A model generated the notes under the pieces. It was not told where the DNA came from. It worked only from the letters and a program-made list of their open reading frames with translations, and searched no databases. A stretch of DNA of 55,024 nt. It comes from VFJL01 sp037147395. GTDB taxonomy: Bacteria > Pseudomonadota > Gammaproteobacteria > Burkholderiales > Nitrosomonadaceae. Within the stretch, counting starts at the first letter, position 1, and every line of letters begins with the position of its first letter. The translations under genes were made by a program, and so were the position numbers. This document shows, in pieces, positions 41,209 through 50,964 of the stretch. Where the stretch lies: NCBI GenBank assembly GCA_037147395.1, contig JBAWVG010000004.1, positions 1-55,024 on the forward strand, written 5' to 3'.

Positions 41209-41628
41209 CTACTTCTTTACGATGGGTAGATTTGCCTTCTGCCATGTATCAATACCACCGGCGAGATTGTGAACATGAGTAAAACCATTCTTACTCAGAA
41301 TCGAGCCGGCCTTACCCGTGCTATTCGCGCCGCTACGGTGGATGATCACGATGGGGATGCTTTTATATTTTTCCAGTTCCTGTATCCGGTCTTCAAGCTT
41401 GTCTGCAGGAATGTGTTTTGAATTAACGATATGGCCACCCTCATACTCGCTCCCTTCCCGAACATCGAGTACCAGTGCATCCTTGTAGTTGATCATCTGA
41501 ACAGCGACCAGGGTATCGACCTCGCTACCCGATCGACTGGAAGATAGAAAAGACCACAGAAGCATGCCCCCGCTGACGGTGGCAGCCATGATCATGGCAA
41601 GATTATTTTGTACGAATACTGAATCCAT
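41209..41628 (-). CDS. Membrane-anchored rhodanese-fold protein lacking the catalytic Cys
   Basis: The 139-residue protein has an N-terminal membrane helix (residues 9-28) followed by a single rhodanese domain, as in the YibN type that usually precedes grxC-secB. The active-site loop reads VIIHRSGANS, with His97 where sulfurtransferases have Cys (normally V-x-x-C-x-S-G-x-R-S). The codon is CAC, unambiguous in the sequence. The domain otherwise looks intact (LVLDVREGSEYEGGHI; HNLAGGIDTW). Transfer of sulfur from thiosulfate is therefore unlikely; a structural or binding role at the membrane is more plausible. Confidence 0.85.
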   Translation of the reverse strand: MDSVFVQNNLAMIMAATVSGGMLLWSFLSSSRSGSEVDTLVAVQMINYKDALVLDVREGSEYEGGHIVNSKHIPADKLEDRIQELEKYKSIPIVIIHRSGANSTGKAGSILSKNGFTHVHNLAGGIDTWQKANLPIVKK

Positions 41629-41898
41629 ATCTATTCACTCATCCTAATAGTTTTTTTGATTTTATCAGAGACTGTACCATCCTGTGACCCTCTTGTTTCA
41701 GCCGATATAAAACAAGTTTTAGTGGGTGAACTGATAAAAGCATCCTCTTTTAGGTAATTTCTCTTATAAGACACTCTGGAATTTTACTGCCCTCTCAAAT
41801 AATCGCTTGCTGCGGTATGTAGCAAAATATATTAAAATGCATGGGATTTCAAAACGTTTCATAGATCATTGCATTCTTTTTATAAAGTAAAGGCACAC

Positions 41899-42651
41899 AT
41901 GAAGAAGCTTGTTCTCCTGCGACATGGAGAAAGTACCTGGAACGAGGAAAATCGATTTACGGGTTGGACCGATGTAGATTTGTCGGAAAAAGGGCTGGAA
42001 GAGGCTAGGAATTCGGGAAGGCTGTTGCGTGAGAATGGATTCGTATTTGATGTCGCCTATACCTCAGTATTAAAACGTGCCATCCGTACTTTATGGATTG
42101 CTCTGGATGAAATGGATCAGATGTGGATCCCGATCAATCTCTCCTGGCGGTTAAATGAGCGGCACTATGGCGCGCTGCAAGGTCTCAACAAGGCTGAAAC
42201 AGCGGCCATCTACGGGGATGAGCAGGTGCGAATCTGGCGACGGAGCTACGACATCCGACCGCCTGCATTAACGGTTCAGGATGAACGCTACCCTGGATCT
42301 GACCCCCGCTACTTGGACATGGATAAGGAAGACATCCCCCTGGCCGAATGTCTACAGGACACCGTATCCAGATTCCTCCCTTACTGGAATGAGATCATTG
42401 CCCCAGCACTTCGGTCCGGGCAGCGGGTCATCATTGCCGCCCATGGGAACTCATTGAGGGCACTGGTTAAGTATCTCGACAATATTTCTGATGAGGATAT
42501 CCTAGAATTAAATATTCCGACCGGCATACCGTTGGTATACGAGCTTGACGATGATCTAAAACCCATCCGGAACTACTACCTGGGTGATCAAATGGAGATT
42601 GAGAAGGCCCAGCAGGCTGTGGCCAATCAGGGGAAATCGAAGTCATCATAA
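41899..42651 (+). CDS. gpmA: 2,3-bisphosphoglycerate-dependent phosphoglycerate mutase GpmA
   Basis: GpmA interconverts 3- and 2-phosphoglycerate in glycolysis and gluconeogenesis. I start at 41899, where MKKLVLLRHGES begins as in the family; the frame reads back to 41869 without similarity. It has 250 residues. The phospho-acceptor is His9 in LRHGES, the substrate loop ERHYGALQGLNKAE is near 88, and the second His is in AAHGNS near 183. It stands alone, with a 270-bp upstream region free of genes. Confidence 0.94.
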   Translation: MKKLVLLRHGESTWNEENRFTGWTDVDLSEKGLEEARNSGRLLRENGFVFDVAYTSVLKRAIRTLWIALDEMDQMWIPINLSWRLNERHYGALQGLNKAETAAIYGDEQVRIWRRSYDIRPPALTVQDERYPGSDPRYLDMDKEDIPLAECLQDTVSRFLPYWNEIIAPALRSGQRVIIAAHGNSLRALVKYLDNISDEDILELNIPTGIPLVYELDDDLKPIRNYYLGDQMEIEKAQQAVANQGKSKSS

Positions 42652-42732
42652 AGTTTAGCCCTATCTCATGACGCTCTTCTGGCGCAATCACGATTGAAAA
42701 CATCCGTGTATCTCCGTAGGGAGTTGCTGGAA

Positions 42733-43905
42733 ATGCTTTTAAAACTCATTCTGCCCTGCGTCCTACTGCTGTCGTCTTCAGTCCATGCGGCTCCTCCTAA
42801 AAACAGTCCGGAAGATCTAAAACAGCTCCGACAGCGCATCGATGCACTGCAGAAAGATCTGGCAAGTAAGGAAGAGTCTAGATCTGAAGCCGCAGATGCG
42901 TTACGTGAATCAGAGCAAGCTATCAGCGGTGCAAGCCGTAAGCTGGCCGAACTTGCTCAAGAGCAGCGAGCGGCTAATGGCTCACTCAATGAGCTACAAG
43001 CCCGATCCAATACAGTTAAGAACGATACCGAGAGGCAACAGCTTCAGCTTGCCAAGTTACTCTACCGGCAGTACGTTGGGGGGCAGCATGAGTATCTACG
43101 TCTGCTGCTCAATCAGCAGGACCCTAACCTGGTTGCGCGTGAACTGCATTATTACAATTACCTTTCTCGTGCGCATATCGAAAGTATTAATTCACTGAGA
43201 ACCAGTCTTGAGCAGCTTGATCAACTCACCCGTGAGAGCCACAATAAAAGTCTAGAAATCGCAGCCATTCGAGCTGAACAGGCCAAGCAGAAGAAGCATC
43301 TAGAACAGGAAAAGGCGGGTCACAAAAAACTACTCGCGAGTATCTCTCTTCAAGTCGAGCAGCAGAGACGAGAGATTAGCAAGCTCAAGAGAGATGAGGA
43401 GAGGCTCTCTCGCCTGGTCGAGAGAATCAGTAAGCTCCTCGCACAAAAAAATCGTTCATCAACGTTGAGTAATAGCAGGCTGCCAGATGCATCCACAGAT
43501 GGAAACCCGTTCGCAGCACTCAAGGGCCGATTAAGTCTGCCGATAAGGGGGGAACTCATCAACCGGTTCGGCAGTCCAAGATCTGATGGTGGCATGACAT
43601 GGAAGGGGCTATTCATTCGTGCCTCCAGCGGTGAAGAGGTCAAGTCCATTGCAAGCGGCCGCGTCGTATTTGCGGACTGGTTAAGGGGATTCGGCAATCT
43701 CATGATCGTTGACCATGGCTCTGGTTATATGAGTCTATACGGTAATAATGAGTCTATTCATAAGCGGGTGGGTGACTCTGTCAATAGCGGAGATACCATT
43801 GCCGCAGTAGGAAACAGCGGCGGCAATGCGGATTCCGGTTTATACTTTGAGCTACGCCATCAAGGGAAACCATTTGACCCCCTGAACTGGGTCAAAATAA
43901 AATGA
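42733..43905 (+). CDS. envC: Murein hydrolase activator EnvC
   Basis: EnvC activates the amidases AmiA and AmiB at the septum. I start at the ATG at 42733 (390 residues), with GGGAG upstream and a signal peptide directly after; a TTG at 42694 would add a polar tail. After the signal (cut at VHA) a long coiled coil runs to about residue 230, then a C-terminal LytM domain. The LytM metal ligands are replaced: GLFIRASSGE in place of G-x-H-x-x-x-D and LYFELRH in place of HLHFELR. This is the expected state of a non-catalytic activator. It is followed by ctpA 31 bp later. Confidence 0.92.
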   Translation: MLLKLILPCVLLLSSSVHAAPPKNSPEDLKQLRQRIDALQKDLASKEESRSEAADALRESEQAISGASRKLAELAQEQRAANGSLNELQARSNTVKNDTERQQLQLAKLLYRQYVGGQHEYLRLLLNQQDPNLVARELHYYNYLSRAHIESINSLRTSLEQLDQLTRESHNKSLEIAAIRAEQAKQKKHLEQEKAGHKKLLASISLQVEQQRREISKLKRDEERLSRLVERISKLLAQKNRSSTLSNSRLPDASTDGNPFAALKGRLSLPIRGELINRFGSPRSDGGMTWKGLFIRASSGEEVKSIASGRVVFADWLRGFGNLMIVDHGSGYMSLYGNNESIHKRVGDSVNSGDTIAAVGNSGGNADSGLYFELRHQGKPFDPLNWVKIK

Positions 43906-43936
43906 CCGGCAACAATACAAGTCTGGAGAGAGTGTA

Positions 43937-45373
43937 ATGCGCAACAAGATGCAACAATTTGGATTGATCCTTGTGGGTGCTGTCGCAGGCGTAATGCTCA
44001 GCCTTAACTTCTCTGCTGTGGCCAATAAGGATACGAGGGAGGTCCTACGCCCACTTCCGGTTGAAGAATTACGCGCCTTCACAGAAGTATTCGGCCGTAT
44101 TAAGAGTGACTATGTTGAACCGGTAGAAGACAAGAAACTCATCAATGAGGCCATCAACGGCATGCTGACCGGTCTTGACCCACACTCTGCCTATCTTGAT
44201 ATGGATGCCTACAAAGAGCTTCAGATTGGCACTCAGGGCGAGTTCGGTGGACTGGGTATTGAGGTCACCATGGAGGATGGATTTGTTAAGGTGGTCTCAC
44301 CCATTGAAGATACCCCCGCATTCCGAGCAGGGATTAAGACCGGAGATCTGATCGTCAAGCTAGACGATACCGCAGTCAAGGGTCTGTCTTTAAGCGACGC
44401 CATTAAACGTATGCGTGGGAAACCGAATACCCCGATCAGTATCACCGTCTCGCGTAAGGGTGAGAATAAGCCCCTGATATTCACACTGACACGGGCCATC
44501 ATTAAAATTCAGAGCGTTAAATCGAAACTGATCGAGCCTGGCTACGCGTATATTCGTATCACCCAATTTCAAGAGCAAACCGGCGAGAATCTTGCCAAGG
44601 CAATCGATAAACTTTTTAAAGAAAGTACCGTACCGATGAAGGGTCTGGTTCTGGACATGCGTAATAACCCGGGTGGATTGTTAAATGGGGCAGTTGCGGT
44701 GTCTGCTGCCTTCTTACCGTCTAACTCACTCGTGGTGTATACCGATGGCCGAACCGATGATGCCAAGATGAGACTTAAGGCCAGTCCAGAGTTTTATTTG
44801 CGTGATTCCAAAGGTGACTACCTAAAAGGATTGCCACCAGAGATTAAGACCGTTCCCATGGTCACGCTGGTGAATGCTGGGTCGGCCTCCGCATCTGAAA
44901 TCGTTGCGGGTGCATTGCAAGACCATAAACGTTCCGTCGTCATGGGAACACAGACATTCGGCAAGGGATCAGTACAAACAATACTCCCTCTTGGCAACAA
45001 TACCGCCATCAAGCTCACGACAGCACGGTATTACACCCCCAACGGACAGTCCATCCAGGCCAAGGGAATTACACCCGATATCGCGGATGCATCAGCAAAG
45101 GATGAGTCTTCGCGTCTGCGCGAAGCCGATCTGGATCGCCATCTGAGTAACGGAAAGGCCGACAAGACTAAGCCTCCTGAAGTAGTCAAGGCCACTCCAA
45201 AGCCTGCCATCAAGACACCCGTCAAGCCTGAGGATGAGGATGACAGCAGTAAGAAACCTAACCTCCCGATGGAATTTGGGTCGAGTAGTGATTTACTGCT
45301 GACTCAGGCGATGAACCGCCTCAAGGGGATCGTTCCAGAACCCGAAAAGAAACCAGCAGAAAGTAGCAACTGA
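43937..45373 (+). CDS. ctpA: Carboxy-terminal processing protease (S41 family)
   Basis: The 478-residue periplasmic protease has an N-terminal signal or anchor (LVGAVAGVMLSLNFSAVA), a PDZ domain (FGGLGIEVT to ISITVSR, about residues 100-190) and the S41 catalytic core. The nucleophile Ser lies in NAGSASASEI near 315 and the Lys in FGKGSVQT near 344. It cleaves C-terminal tails and controls murein hydrolases such as MepS, which fits its position after envC. A Lys/Pro-rich tail follows from about residue 400. Confidence 0.94.
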   Translation: MRNKMQQFGLILVGAVAGVMLSLNFSAVANKDTREVLRPLPVEELRAFTEVFGRIKSDYVEPVEDKKLINEAINGMLTGLDPHSAYLDMDAYKELQIGTQGEFGGLGIEVTMEDGFVKVVSPIEDTPAFRAGIKTGDLIVKLDDTAVKGLSLSDAIKRMRGKPNTPISITVSRKGENKPLIFTLTRAIIKIQSVKSKLIEPGYAYIRITQFQEQTGENLAKAIDKLFKESTVPMKGLVLDMRNNPGGLLNGAVAVSAAFLPSNSLVVYTDGRTDDAKMRLKASPEFYLRDSKGDYLKGLPPEIKTVPMVTLVNAGSASASEIVAGALQDHKRSVVMGTQTFGKGSVQTILPLGNNTAIKLTTARYYTPNGQSIQAKGITPDIADASAKDESSRLREADLDRHLSNGKADKTKPPEVVKATPKPAIKTPVKPEDEDDSSKKPNLPMEFGSSSDLLLTQAMNRLKGIVPEPEKKPAESSN

Positions 45374-45413
45374 CCGCGCTGGCAGTGACTGCTGGATAAA
45401 AAGCGTCACAGAT

Positions 45414-46181
45414 ATGAATGATAACCAGCTGCTACGCTATAGCCGCCACATCCTGCTCCCTCAGATTGGCATTGAGGGGCAGGAAAAACTAGTCCAGTCA
45501 CATGCACTCATCATCGGTGCCGGTGGCCTAGGCTCCCCCGCTGCGATGTACCTCGCTTCAAGCGGTATTGGCAAGATCACTCTGTGCGACCATGACAGTG
45601 TCGATCTCACCAACCTTCAAAGACAGATCATTCATCACTCTTCAGCGGTCGGCATCCCCAAGGTCGAATCCGCAAAGAGAACCCTTGCAGACATCAATCC
45701 GGAAGTAAACGTGGTCACTCTGCATGAGCGGGTCGATCAAGATCGCTTGAACCGACTTGTCTTAGAAGCTGATGTGGTGCTGGACGCGAGTGATAATTTC
45801 AGCACTCGTCATGCACTGAATAGGGCCTGCTTTAGCAACAAGAAGCCTCTCATATCGGGTGCAGCGGTGCGTTTTGAAGGTCAGGTCACCGTCTTTGACT
45901 TCCGTTATAACGATAGTCCCTGTTACCACTGCCTGTTCCCAGCCGATGGCGAGGATCAGGATATGCAGTGCGCGGTGATGGGCGTATTTGCACCACTGAC
46001 CGGCATCATTGGATGCGCGCAAGCGGCTGAAGCGCTGAAGATTCTGATTGGGTTTGGGGAAACTCTGAATGGCCGTCTGTTACTACTCGATGGCCTGACG
46101 ATGAGCTGGCGCTCGGTCACACTGAAAAAAGATCCCTCATGCCCGGTATGCGGTGTCCGGGAAGGGGCACAAACAAACTAA
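45414..46181 (+). CDS. moeB: ThiF/MoeB-family adenylyltransferase
   Basis: The protein has 255 residues: an E1-like enzyme that adenylates the C-terminal Gly of a sulfur carrier (MoaD or ThiS). ADDNLQRQ-type sequence is seen as SVDLTNLQRQ near 62. The ATP loop is GAGGLGSPAA (near residues 37-46). Zinc cysteines are YHC near the middle (SPCYHCLFP) and CPVCG near the end. Which carrier it serves cannot be told from the window; MoeB and ThiF are not separable by eye. It follows ctpA by 40 bp and overlaps the convergent slmA gene by 4 bp. Confidence 0.9.
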   Translation: MNDNQLLRYSRHILLPQIGIEGQEKLVQSHALIIGAGGLGSPAAMYLASSGIGKITLCDHDSVDLTNLQRQIIHHSSAVGIPKVESAKRTLADINPEVNVVTLHERVDQDRLNRLVLEADVVLDASDNFSTRHALNRACFSNKKPLISGAAVRFEGQVTVFDFRYNDSPCYHCLFPADGEDQDMQCAVMGVFAPLTGIIGCAQAAEALKILIGFGETLNGRLLLLDGLTMSWRSVTLKKDPSCPVCGVREGAQTN

Positions 46182-46774
46182 CGGATTGAGTGATGACTGC
46201 CGGATAATAATTCTTGTCTCTGCGTCTCCCAATACTCCAGTGGGTCGCGCTTGAAACCACTCTTGGCAAACTGGTGCCAGCGACCGATAACGTAACACAT
46301 CATTAGATTCGCTTGTGCCCCAGCATCCTGACCGGATGCGATCTCACCCTCACCCGCAGAAAACCGTAGCGCCTGCTTTAATGTCGCCTCGAGACGGTCA
46401 TGCAACTGATTGATCCGTACCTGTAGACGATCATTCTCGTTTACCAGTGCCTCTCCGATCAGTACCCGGGTCATTCCGGGATTCTTCTTAGCAAAACCCA
46501 ATAATAGTGACAGTATTCCATCGATCTGCCGGATGCCATGCTTCTCATCCGTAGTGAGTTTATTGATGAGACTAAACAGCGTCTGCTCAATGAAATCGAT
46601 CAGACCCTCGAACATCTGAGCCTTGCTCGCGAAATGGCGGTATAGGGCAGCCTCGGACACCTCGAGCTTGGCCGCTAGGGATGCAGTCGTGATCTTCTCC
46701 GCACGCGGATTCTCCAGCATCTCTGCCAAGACCTGCAGGATCTGAAGCTTTCTTTCACCAGGCTTGATTGCCAT
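46178..46774 (-). CDS. slmA: Nucleoid occlusion factor SlmA (TetR family)
   Basis: The 198-residue protein has a TetR-type helix-turn-helix: KITTASLAAKLEVSEAALYRHFASKAQM spans about residues 25-52, with ALYRHF the recognition helix typical of SlmA. SlmA binds DNA sites on the nucleoid and blocks FtsZ assembly over it. It lies 61 bp downstream of argB on the same strand, an arrangement seen in many betaproteobacteria. The identification is by sequence memory and position, without database check. Confidence 0.9.
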   Translation of the reverse strand: MAIKPGERKLQILQVLAEMLENPRAEKITTASLAAKLEVSEAALYRHFASKAQMFEGLIDFIEQTLFSLINKLTTDEKHGIRQIDGILSLLLGFAKKNPGMTRVLIGEALVNENDRLQVRINQLHDRLEATLKQALRFSAGEGEIASGQDAGAQANLMMCYVIGRWHQFAKSGFKRDPLEYWETQRQELLSGSHHSIR

Positions 46775-46835
46775 ATCTGTCTCACTTCCTTAGAGGGTTC
46801 TTCTGTAATTTCAGAGACCCATATCTAAAAATTTA

Positions 46836-47723
46836 TCACTCTGCCTTGATCAGTGTTCCCACACCCTCGTCTGTCAACACCTCCAGCAAGAGCGCGTGAT
46901 CCACCCGCCCGTCAATGATGTGGCAGGATTTAACGCCGGCCTTCACCGCATCTAGCGCCGACCCAATTTTAGGTAGCATTCCGCCCGAGATGGTTCCATC
47001 TGCAAACAATTGGTCCACGCTCTTAGCCGTGAGTCCGGTCAATAAGTTGCCATCCTTATCCAGCACACCAGGCGTATTGGTGAGTAAGATCAGTTTTTCT
47101 GCGTTTAGGATTTCTGCCAACTTACCCGCCACCAGATCCGCATTGATATTATAAGATTCGCCATTAACACCCACACCAATCGGTGCAATGACCGGGATGA
47201 AGTTGCGTGTATCAAGAAGTGCGATCAGTGCAGGATCGATACTCTCGATCTCTCCCACCTGCCCGATATCAAGCCACTCCCCTGCTCTCTCCTTGTCCGG
47301 CATCAGCATCTTTTTTGCACGGATGAAGGCACCATCCTTACCCGTAAGACCAACCGCAAGGCCACCATGACGGTTGATGAGGTTGACGATATCCTTATTG
47401 ACGAGTCCTCCCAGAACCATCTCCACCACATCCATGGTCTCTGAATCAGTGACCCTCATACCCTGAATAAATTCACCCTTCTTGCCGATCCGCTCGAGCA
47501 TCTCGCTGATCTGAGGCCCTCCCCCGTGAACAATCACGGGATTCATCCCCACCAGTTTTAGTAATACCACGTCACGGGCAAACCCCTGCTTCAGGCTCTC
47601 CTCGGTCATGGCATTACCACCGTACTTGATCACAATGGTCTTTCCATGAAAGCGCTGGATATAGGGCAGCGCCTCGGCCAGGATATTGGCCTTTTCTTTA
47701 GCGGTGGATGGAGACAGCGGCAT
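46836..47723 (-). CDS. argB: Acetylglutamate kinase ArgB
   Basis: ArgB phosphorylates N-acetylglutamate in arginine synthesis and is the step commonly inhibited by arginine. It has 295 residues. Conserved motifs are IVIKYGGNAM (near residues 30-39), VIVHGGGPQI near 63-72 and VAGKLAEIL near 211-219. An N-terminal helix before the kinase core (residues 7-22) is the feature of arginine-sensitive hexameric enzymes. It precedes slmA on the same strand. Confidence 0.95.
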   Translation of the reverse strand: MPLSPSTAKEKANILAEALPYIQRFHGKTIVIKYGGNAMTEESLKQGFARDVVLLKLVGMNPVIVHGGGPQISEMLERIGKKGEFIQGMRVTDSETMDVVEMVLGGLVNKDIVNLINRHGGLAVGLTGKDGAFIRAKKMLMPDKERAGEWLDIGQVGEIESIDPALIALLDTRNFIPVIAPIGVGVNGESYNINADLVAGKLAEILNAEKLILLTNTPGVLDKDGNLLTGLTAKSVDQLFADGTISGGMLPKIGSALDAVKAGVKSCHIIDGRVDHALLLEVLTDEGVGTLIKAE

Positions 47724-47820
47724 GACGACTCTCAGTAAATTTAGTCTATTTTACACCGGGAATCTGCAACGATGGGGCCGTTAAAGTCTCTAACAGAAAG
47801 GGGCATTACTACACCTAAGA

Positions 47821-50800
47821 TTAAGCTAAAGACTCAGGCTTCTCGGTAGGCTGATCATCGAACCATCGGTACAGCATCGGCATTAAGACCATCGTCATCA
47901 GGGTCGCGGTCATTAGTCCACAGATTACTACGATGGCCAGTGGCTTTTGCACCTCAGACCCAAGACCACTCGCGGTGAGGAATGGAGCCAGTCCCAGGAC
48001 CGTGGTTGCAGCAGTCATCATGACGGGACGGAAGCGCTGCTCGCAACCCTTTTTCACGGCTTCAGCCACGCTCAGACCTTCATAACGTAGCTGTCGTATA
48101 AACTCGATCAATACCACCCCATTTAATATCGATGTTCCCCAGACCGCGATAAATCCGACCGATGCCGGGACTGATAGATACTGACCGGTAATGAATAGAC
48201 CGACAACACCACCCACCGAAGCAAAGGGTAAGGCTAAGAAGATCAAGGTTGCGAGCTTGACCGAATTAAATAACATGAATAACAGGAAGAAGATCAGAGC
48301 AAGTGTAATTGGCACGATCACTGAGAGCGTTTCCATGGCGCGCTCCATGTTCTTGAACTGCCCCCCCCACTCAAAGTAATAACCGGGAGGGAGCTTTACC
48401 TCCTTCGCGGTCCGCTCCTTCAGTTCGGCAACAAAACCGCCCAGATCACGTTCATGTACATTCGCCCCAACCACCACACGTCTCTTAGCGAACTCGCGCG
48501 CAACCACCGCAGGACCATCGATCACCTTAATATCCGCCACCGCACTCAGTGGGACGAGTATGCCTCCGCGCGCGACCAATCCACCTGGAGCGGCATTACC
48601 CGCAGGACGTAACAAGAGATCACGGATGGCCTCGACATCGTTACGGAAATGCGCGGGGAACCGTAGGAGGAGCGTAAACCGACGCTCCCCTTCAAAGACT
48701 GTCGTGACCGCCTTGCCACCGATTGCGGTGGTGATCAGCTCATTCACCTCTGCCACATTGAGACCATGACGAGCGATGGCACGTCGATCGATATCAATCG
48801 TTAATTCCTGTTGTCCTGACAATCGCTCAATACGAAGATCCCTCGCACCACGGGTAGACTTAACAATACGCGCCACCTGCTCAGATAATTTCCGTAACTC
48901 TTCTAGATCATCACCAAAAATCTTAACCGCAACCTGTGACCTCACCCCAGTGACCATCTCGTCGACCCGTTGCTCAATCGGTTGCGATAGCACGATATTG
49001 ACCCCGGGTAAGGCTGTCAGCACCTTACGGATATCCTCCTCGATCTCAATCTGAGTACGGCCAGATTCCTCCAGGTCAAGCACCGCAATCGGGTCAGACT
49101 CGTTCTGAGATGCTGGATCGGCAGGTGATTCACCACGACCGAGTTTCGAGACCACGTACTTTACCCCGGGGACTGTGGCGACCAGTTTCATCGCCTCTGT
49201 CTCAAGTTTCATGGACTCTTCCAGAGAGATCGAGGGGACCCGTATGATGACCGGCGTGATTGAACCCTCCTTCATGATCGGAATAAAAGACTTACCCAGA
49301 AACGGAAACAAGATGAATGCCAGGGCAAGTAACCCCAGAGATATCATCATGGTTGCCTTCTGATTGCCCAGAGCCGAATTGAGTAAGGCCAGATACCGTG
49401 ACTTAAGGGACGCAACGATCTTAGTATCCTGATCCGACCCTCCCTTCAGGATATAAGCGCTCAGTACCGGAGACAGCAGTACCGACACAAACAACGCCAC
49501 CATCAGTGCAATGGAGATGGTAATTGCAAGAGGACTGAACATCTTTCCCTCCATCCCCTCCAGAGTCATTAATGGAAGGAATACGAGCACCGTCACAATC
49601 ACACCGAAGATCACTGGTGTGCCCACCTCTGCGGTCGCTTTGACAATAACATCGAGCTTTGAAGCACCCGTTCCGCGAGCCTGGTTTAGTTTTTGATAGA
49701 TGTTCTCAACCACCACCACGGTGGGGTCGACCATCATCCCGAGTGCGATCGTTAGCCCACCCAAAGACATCAGGTTGGCTGGAATGCCCTGCTGATTCAT
49801 TACGATAAATGTCACTAGCGGGGTGATCACGAGTGTCGCGCATACGACTAAGCTCGTCCGTAGATTACCCAGGAAAACAAATAAGACCACGACAACCAGC
49901 ACCAGAGACTCGACCAGGGTGCTATAAACCGTTCCCAATGCCGAATCCACCAATTCGGTCCGATCATAAAAGGGTACGATCTTGAGTCCATCTGGCAAGA
50001 GCCCACGATCATTGATCTCGGCAACCTTCTCCTTAACCCGTCCAACAATCTCCTTGGCATTTCCACCGCGTAGCATCATCACGATGCCGGTGACAGATTC
50101 GGTATAGCCATCCTTCATACTGGCACCCAGACGGACCTCCCCACCAAACTCTACCTGGGCCACGTCTCGCACATAAACAGGTACACCCTCCAACTCCTTC
50201 AGTACGATGTTGCGAATATCGTCCAGAGATCGGATGAGTCCAACACCTCGTATTAAGTACTGCTCAGAATGAAGGGGCAGTATGTTGCCACTGGCATTCG
50301 CATTGTTATTTGACAGAGCAAAATCAACCGCTGCCAGCGTCAGGTCATAGTGTCGTAACCGGTGAGGGTCAACCAGCACTTGATACTCTTTAACATGACC
50401 GCCGATCGAATTGACTTCCGCCACTCCCCGTATCGAGCGTAGCATCGGTCGTACAACCCAATCCTGAATCGTACGTCGCTCCATCAGTTCGTCGAACGTG
50501 AGCGCACGTTTACCGTCATCGGGGTGTTCGATGGTGTACTGGTATACCTCCCCCAGACCCGTGGATACAGGCCCAAGTACCGGCGTAATGCCCGGTAACA
50601 TTCTTGAAGATACTTCGATCAGCCGCTCCATCACGAGCTGACGAGCGAAGTAGACATCCGTCTTATCGGTAAATACTAATGTGATGAGAGACAGTCCACT
50701 CTTATTTAGAGATCTCATCTCAACCAGACCCGGTAGTCCGGTCATCGCGATCTCCACGGGGACCGTGATCAATCGCTCAACCTCCTCCGGGCTACGTCCA

Positions 50801-50961
50801 ACTGCAACGGTGGCGATCTGAACCTGGATATTGGTTACATCGGGGAAGGCATCAACAGAGACGTTCTTTGCGGAAAATATACCGGCAGCACAGAGGCCCA
50901 GTGCGATCACGACCACCAGCAGTCGCTGTTTGAGCATCACTCGCACAATTGCGGCAAGCAT
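47821..50961 (-). CDS. czcA: HME-type RND efflux pump, inner-membrane subunit (CzcA/CusA family)
   Basis: The 1046-residue protein has twelve helices and two large periplasmic loops. It pumps metal cations from periplasm or cytosol through the outer membrane with CzcB and CzcC. The HME motif in TM4 reads LGMMVDPTVVVVEN (about residues 398-411), lacking the DFG-x3-DGA form of known Zn/Co/Cd pumps and different from the Cu/Ag form (AIGAMVDAAIVMIEN). The central Asp and Glu are present. The ion is therefore not assignable and the gene symbol is used in the family sense. It begins 3 bp after the czcB stop. Confidence 0.9.
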   Translation of the reverse strand: MLAAIVRVMLKQRLLVVVIALGLCAAGIFSAKNVSVDAFPDVTNIQVQIATVAVGRSPEEVERLITVPVEIAMTGLPGLVEMRSLNKSGLSLITLVFTDKTDVYFARQLVMERLIEVSSRMLPGITPVLGPVSTGLGEVYQYTIEHPDDGKRALTFDELMERRTIQDWVVRPMLRSIRGVAEVNSIGGHVKEYQVLVDPHRLRHYDLTLAAVDFALSNNNANASGNILPLHSEQYLIRGVGLIRSLDDIRNIVLKELEGVPVYVRDVAQVEFGGEVRLGASMKDGYTESVTGIVMMLRGGNAKEIVGRVKEKVAEINDRGLLPDGLKIVPFYDRTELVDSALGTVYSTLVESLVLVVVVLFVFLGNLRTSLVVCATLVITPLVTFIVMNQQGIPANLMSLGGLTIALGMMVDPTVVVVENIYQKLNQARGTGASKLDVIVKATAEVGTPVIFGVIVTVLVFLPLMTLEGMEGKMFSPLAITISIALMVALFVSVLLSPVLSAYILKGGSDQDTKIVASLKSRYLALLNSALGNQKATMMISLGLLALAFILFPFLGKSFIPIMKEGSITPVIIRVPSISLEESMKLETEAMKLVATVPGVKYVVSKLGRGESPADPASQNESDPIAVLDLEESGRTQIEIEEDIRKVLTALPGVNIVLSQPIEQRVDEMVTGVRSQVAVKIFGDDLEELRKLSEQVARIVKSTRGARDLRIERLSGQQELTIDIDRRAIARHGLNVAEVNELITTAIGGKAVTTVFEGERRFTLLLRFPAHFRNDVEAIRDLLLRPAGNAAPGGLVARGGILVPLSAVADIKVIDGPAVVAREFAKRRVVVGANVHERDLGGFVAELKERTAKEVKLPPGYYFEWGGQFKNMERAMETLSVIVPITLALIFFLLFMLFNSVKLATLIFLALPFASVGGVVGLFITGQYLSVPASVGFIAVWGTSILNGVVLIEFIRQLRYEGLSVAEAVKKGCEQRFRPVMMTAATTVLGLAPFLTASGLGSEVQKPLAIVVICGLMTATLMTMVLMPMLYRWFDDQPTEKPESLA

Positions 50962-50964
50962 TCC

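Noticed and set aside
43906..43936. EnvC as an active LytM endopeptidase
   Set aside because: The zinc ligands of the LytM domain ending just before this gap are substituted, as in non-catalytic activators.
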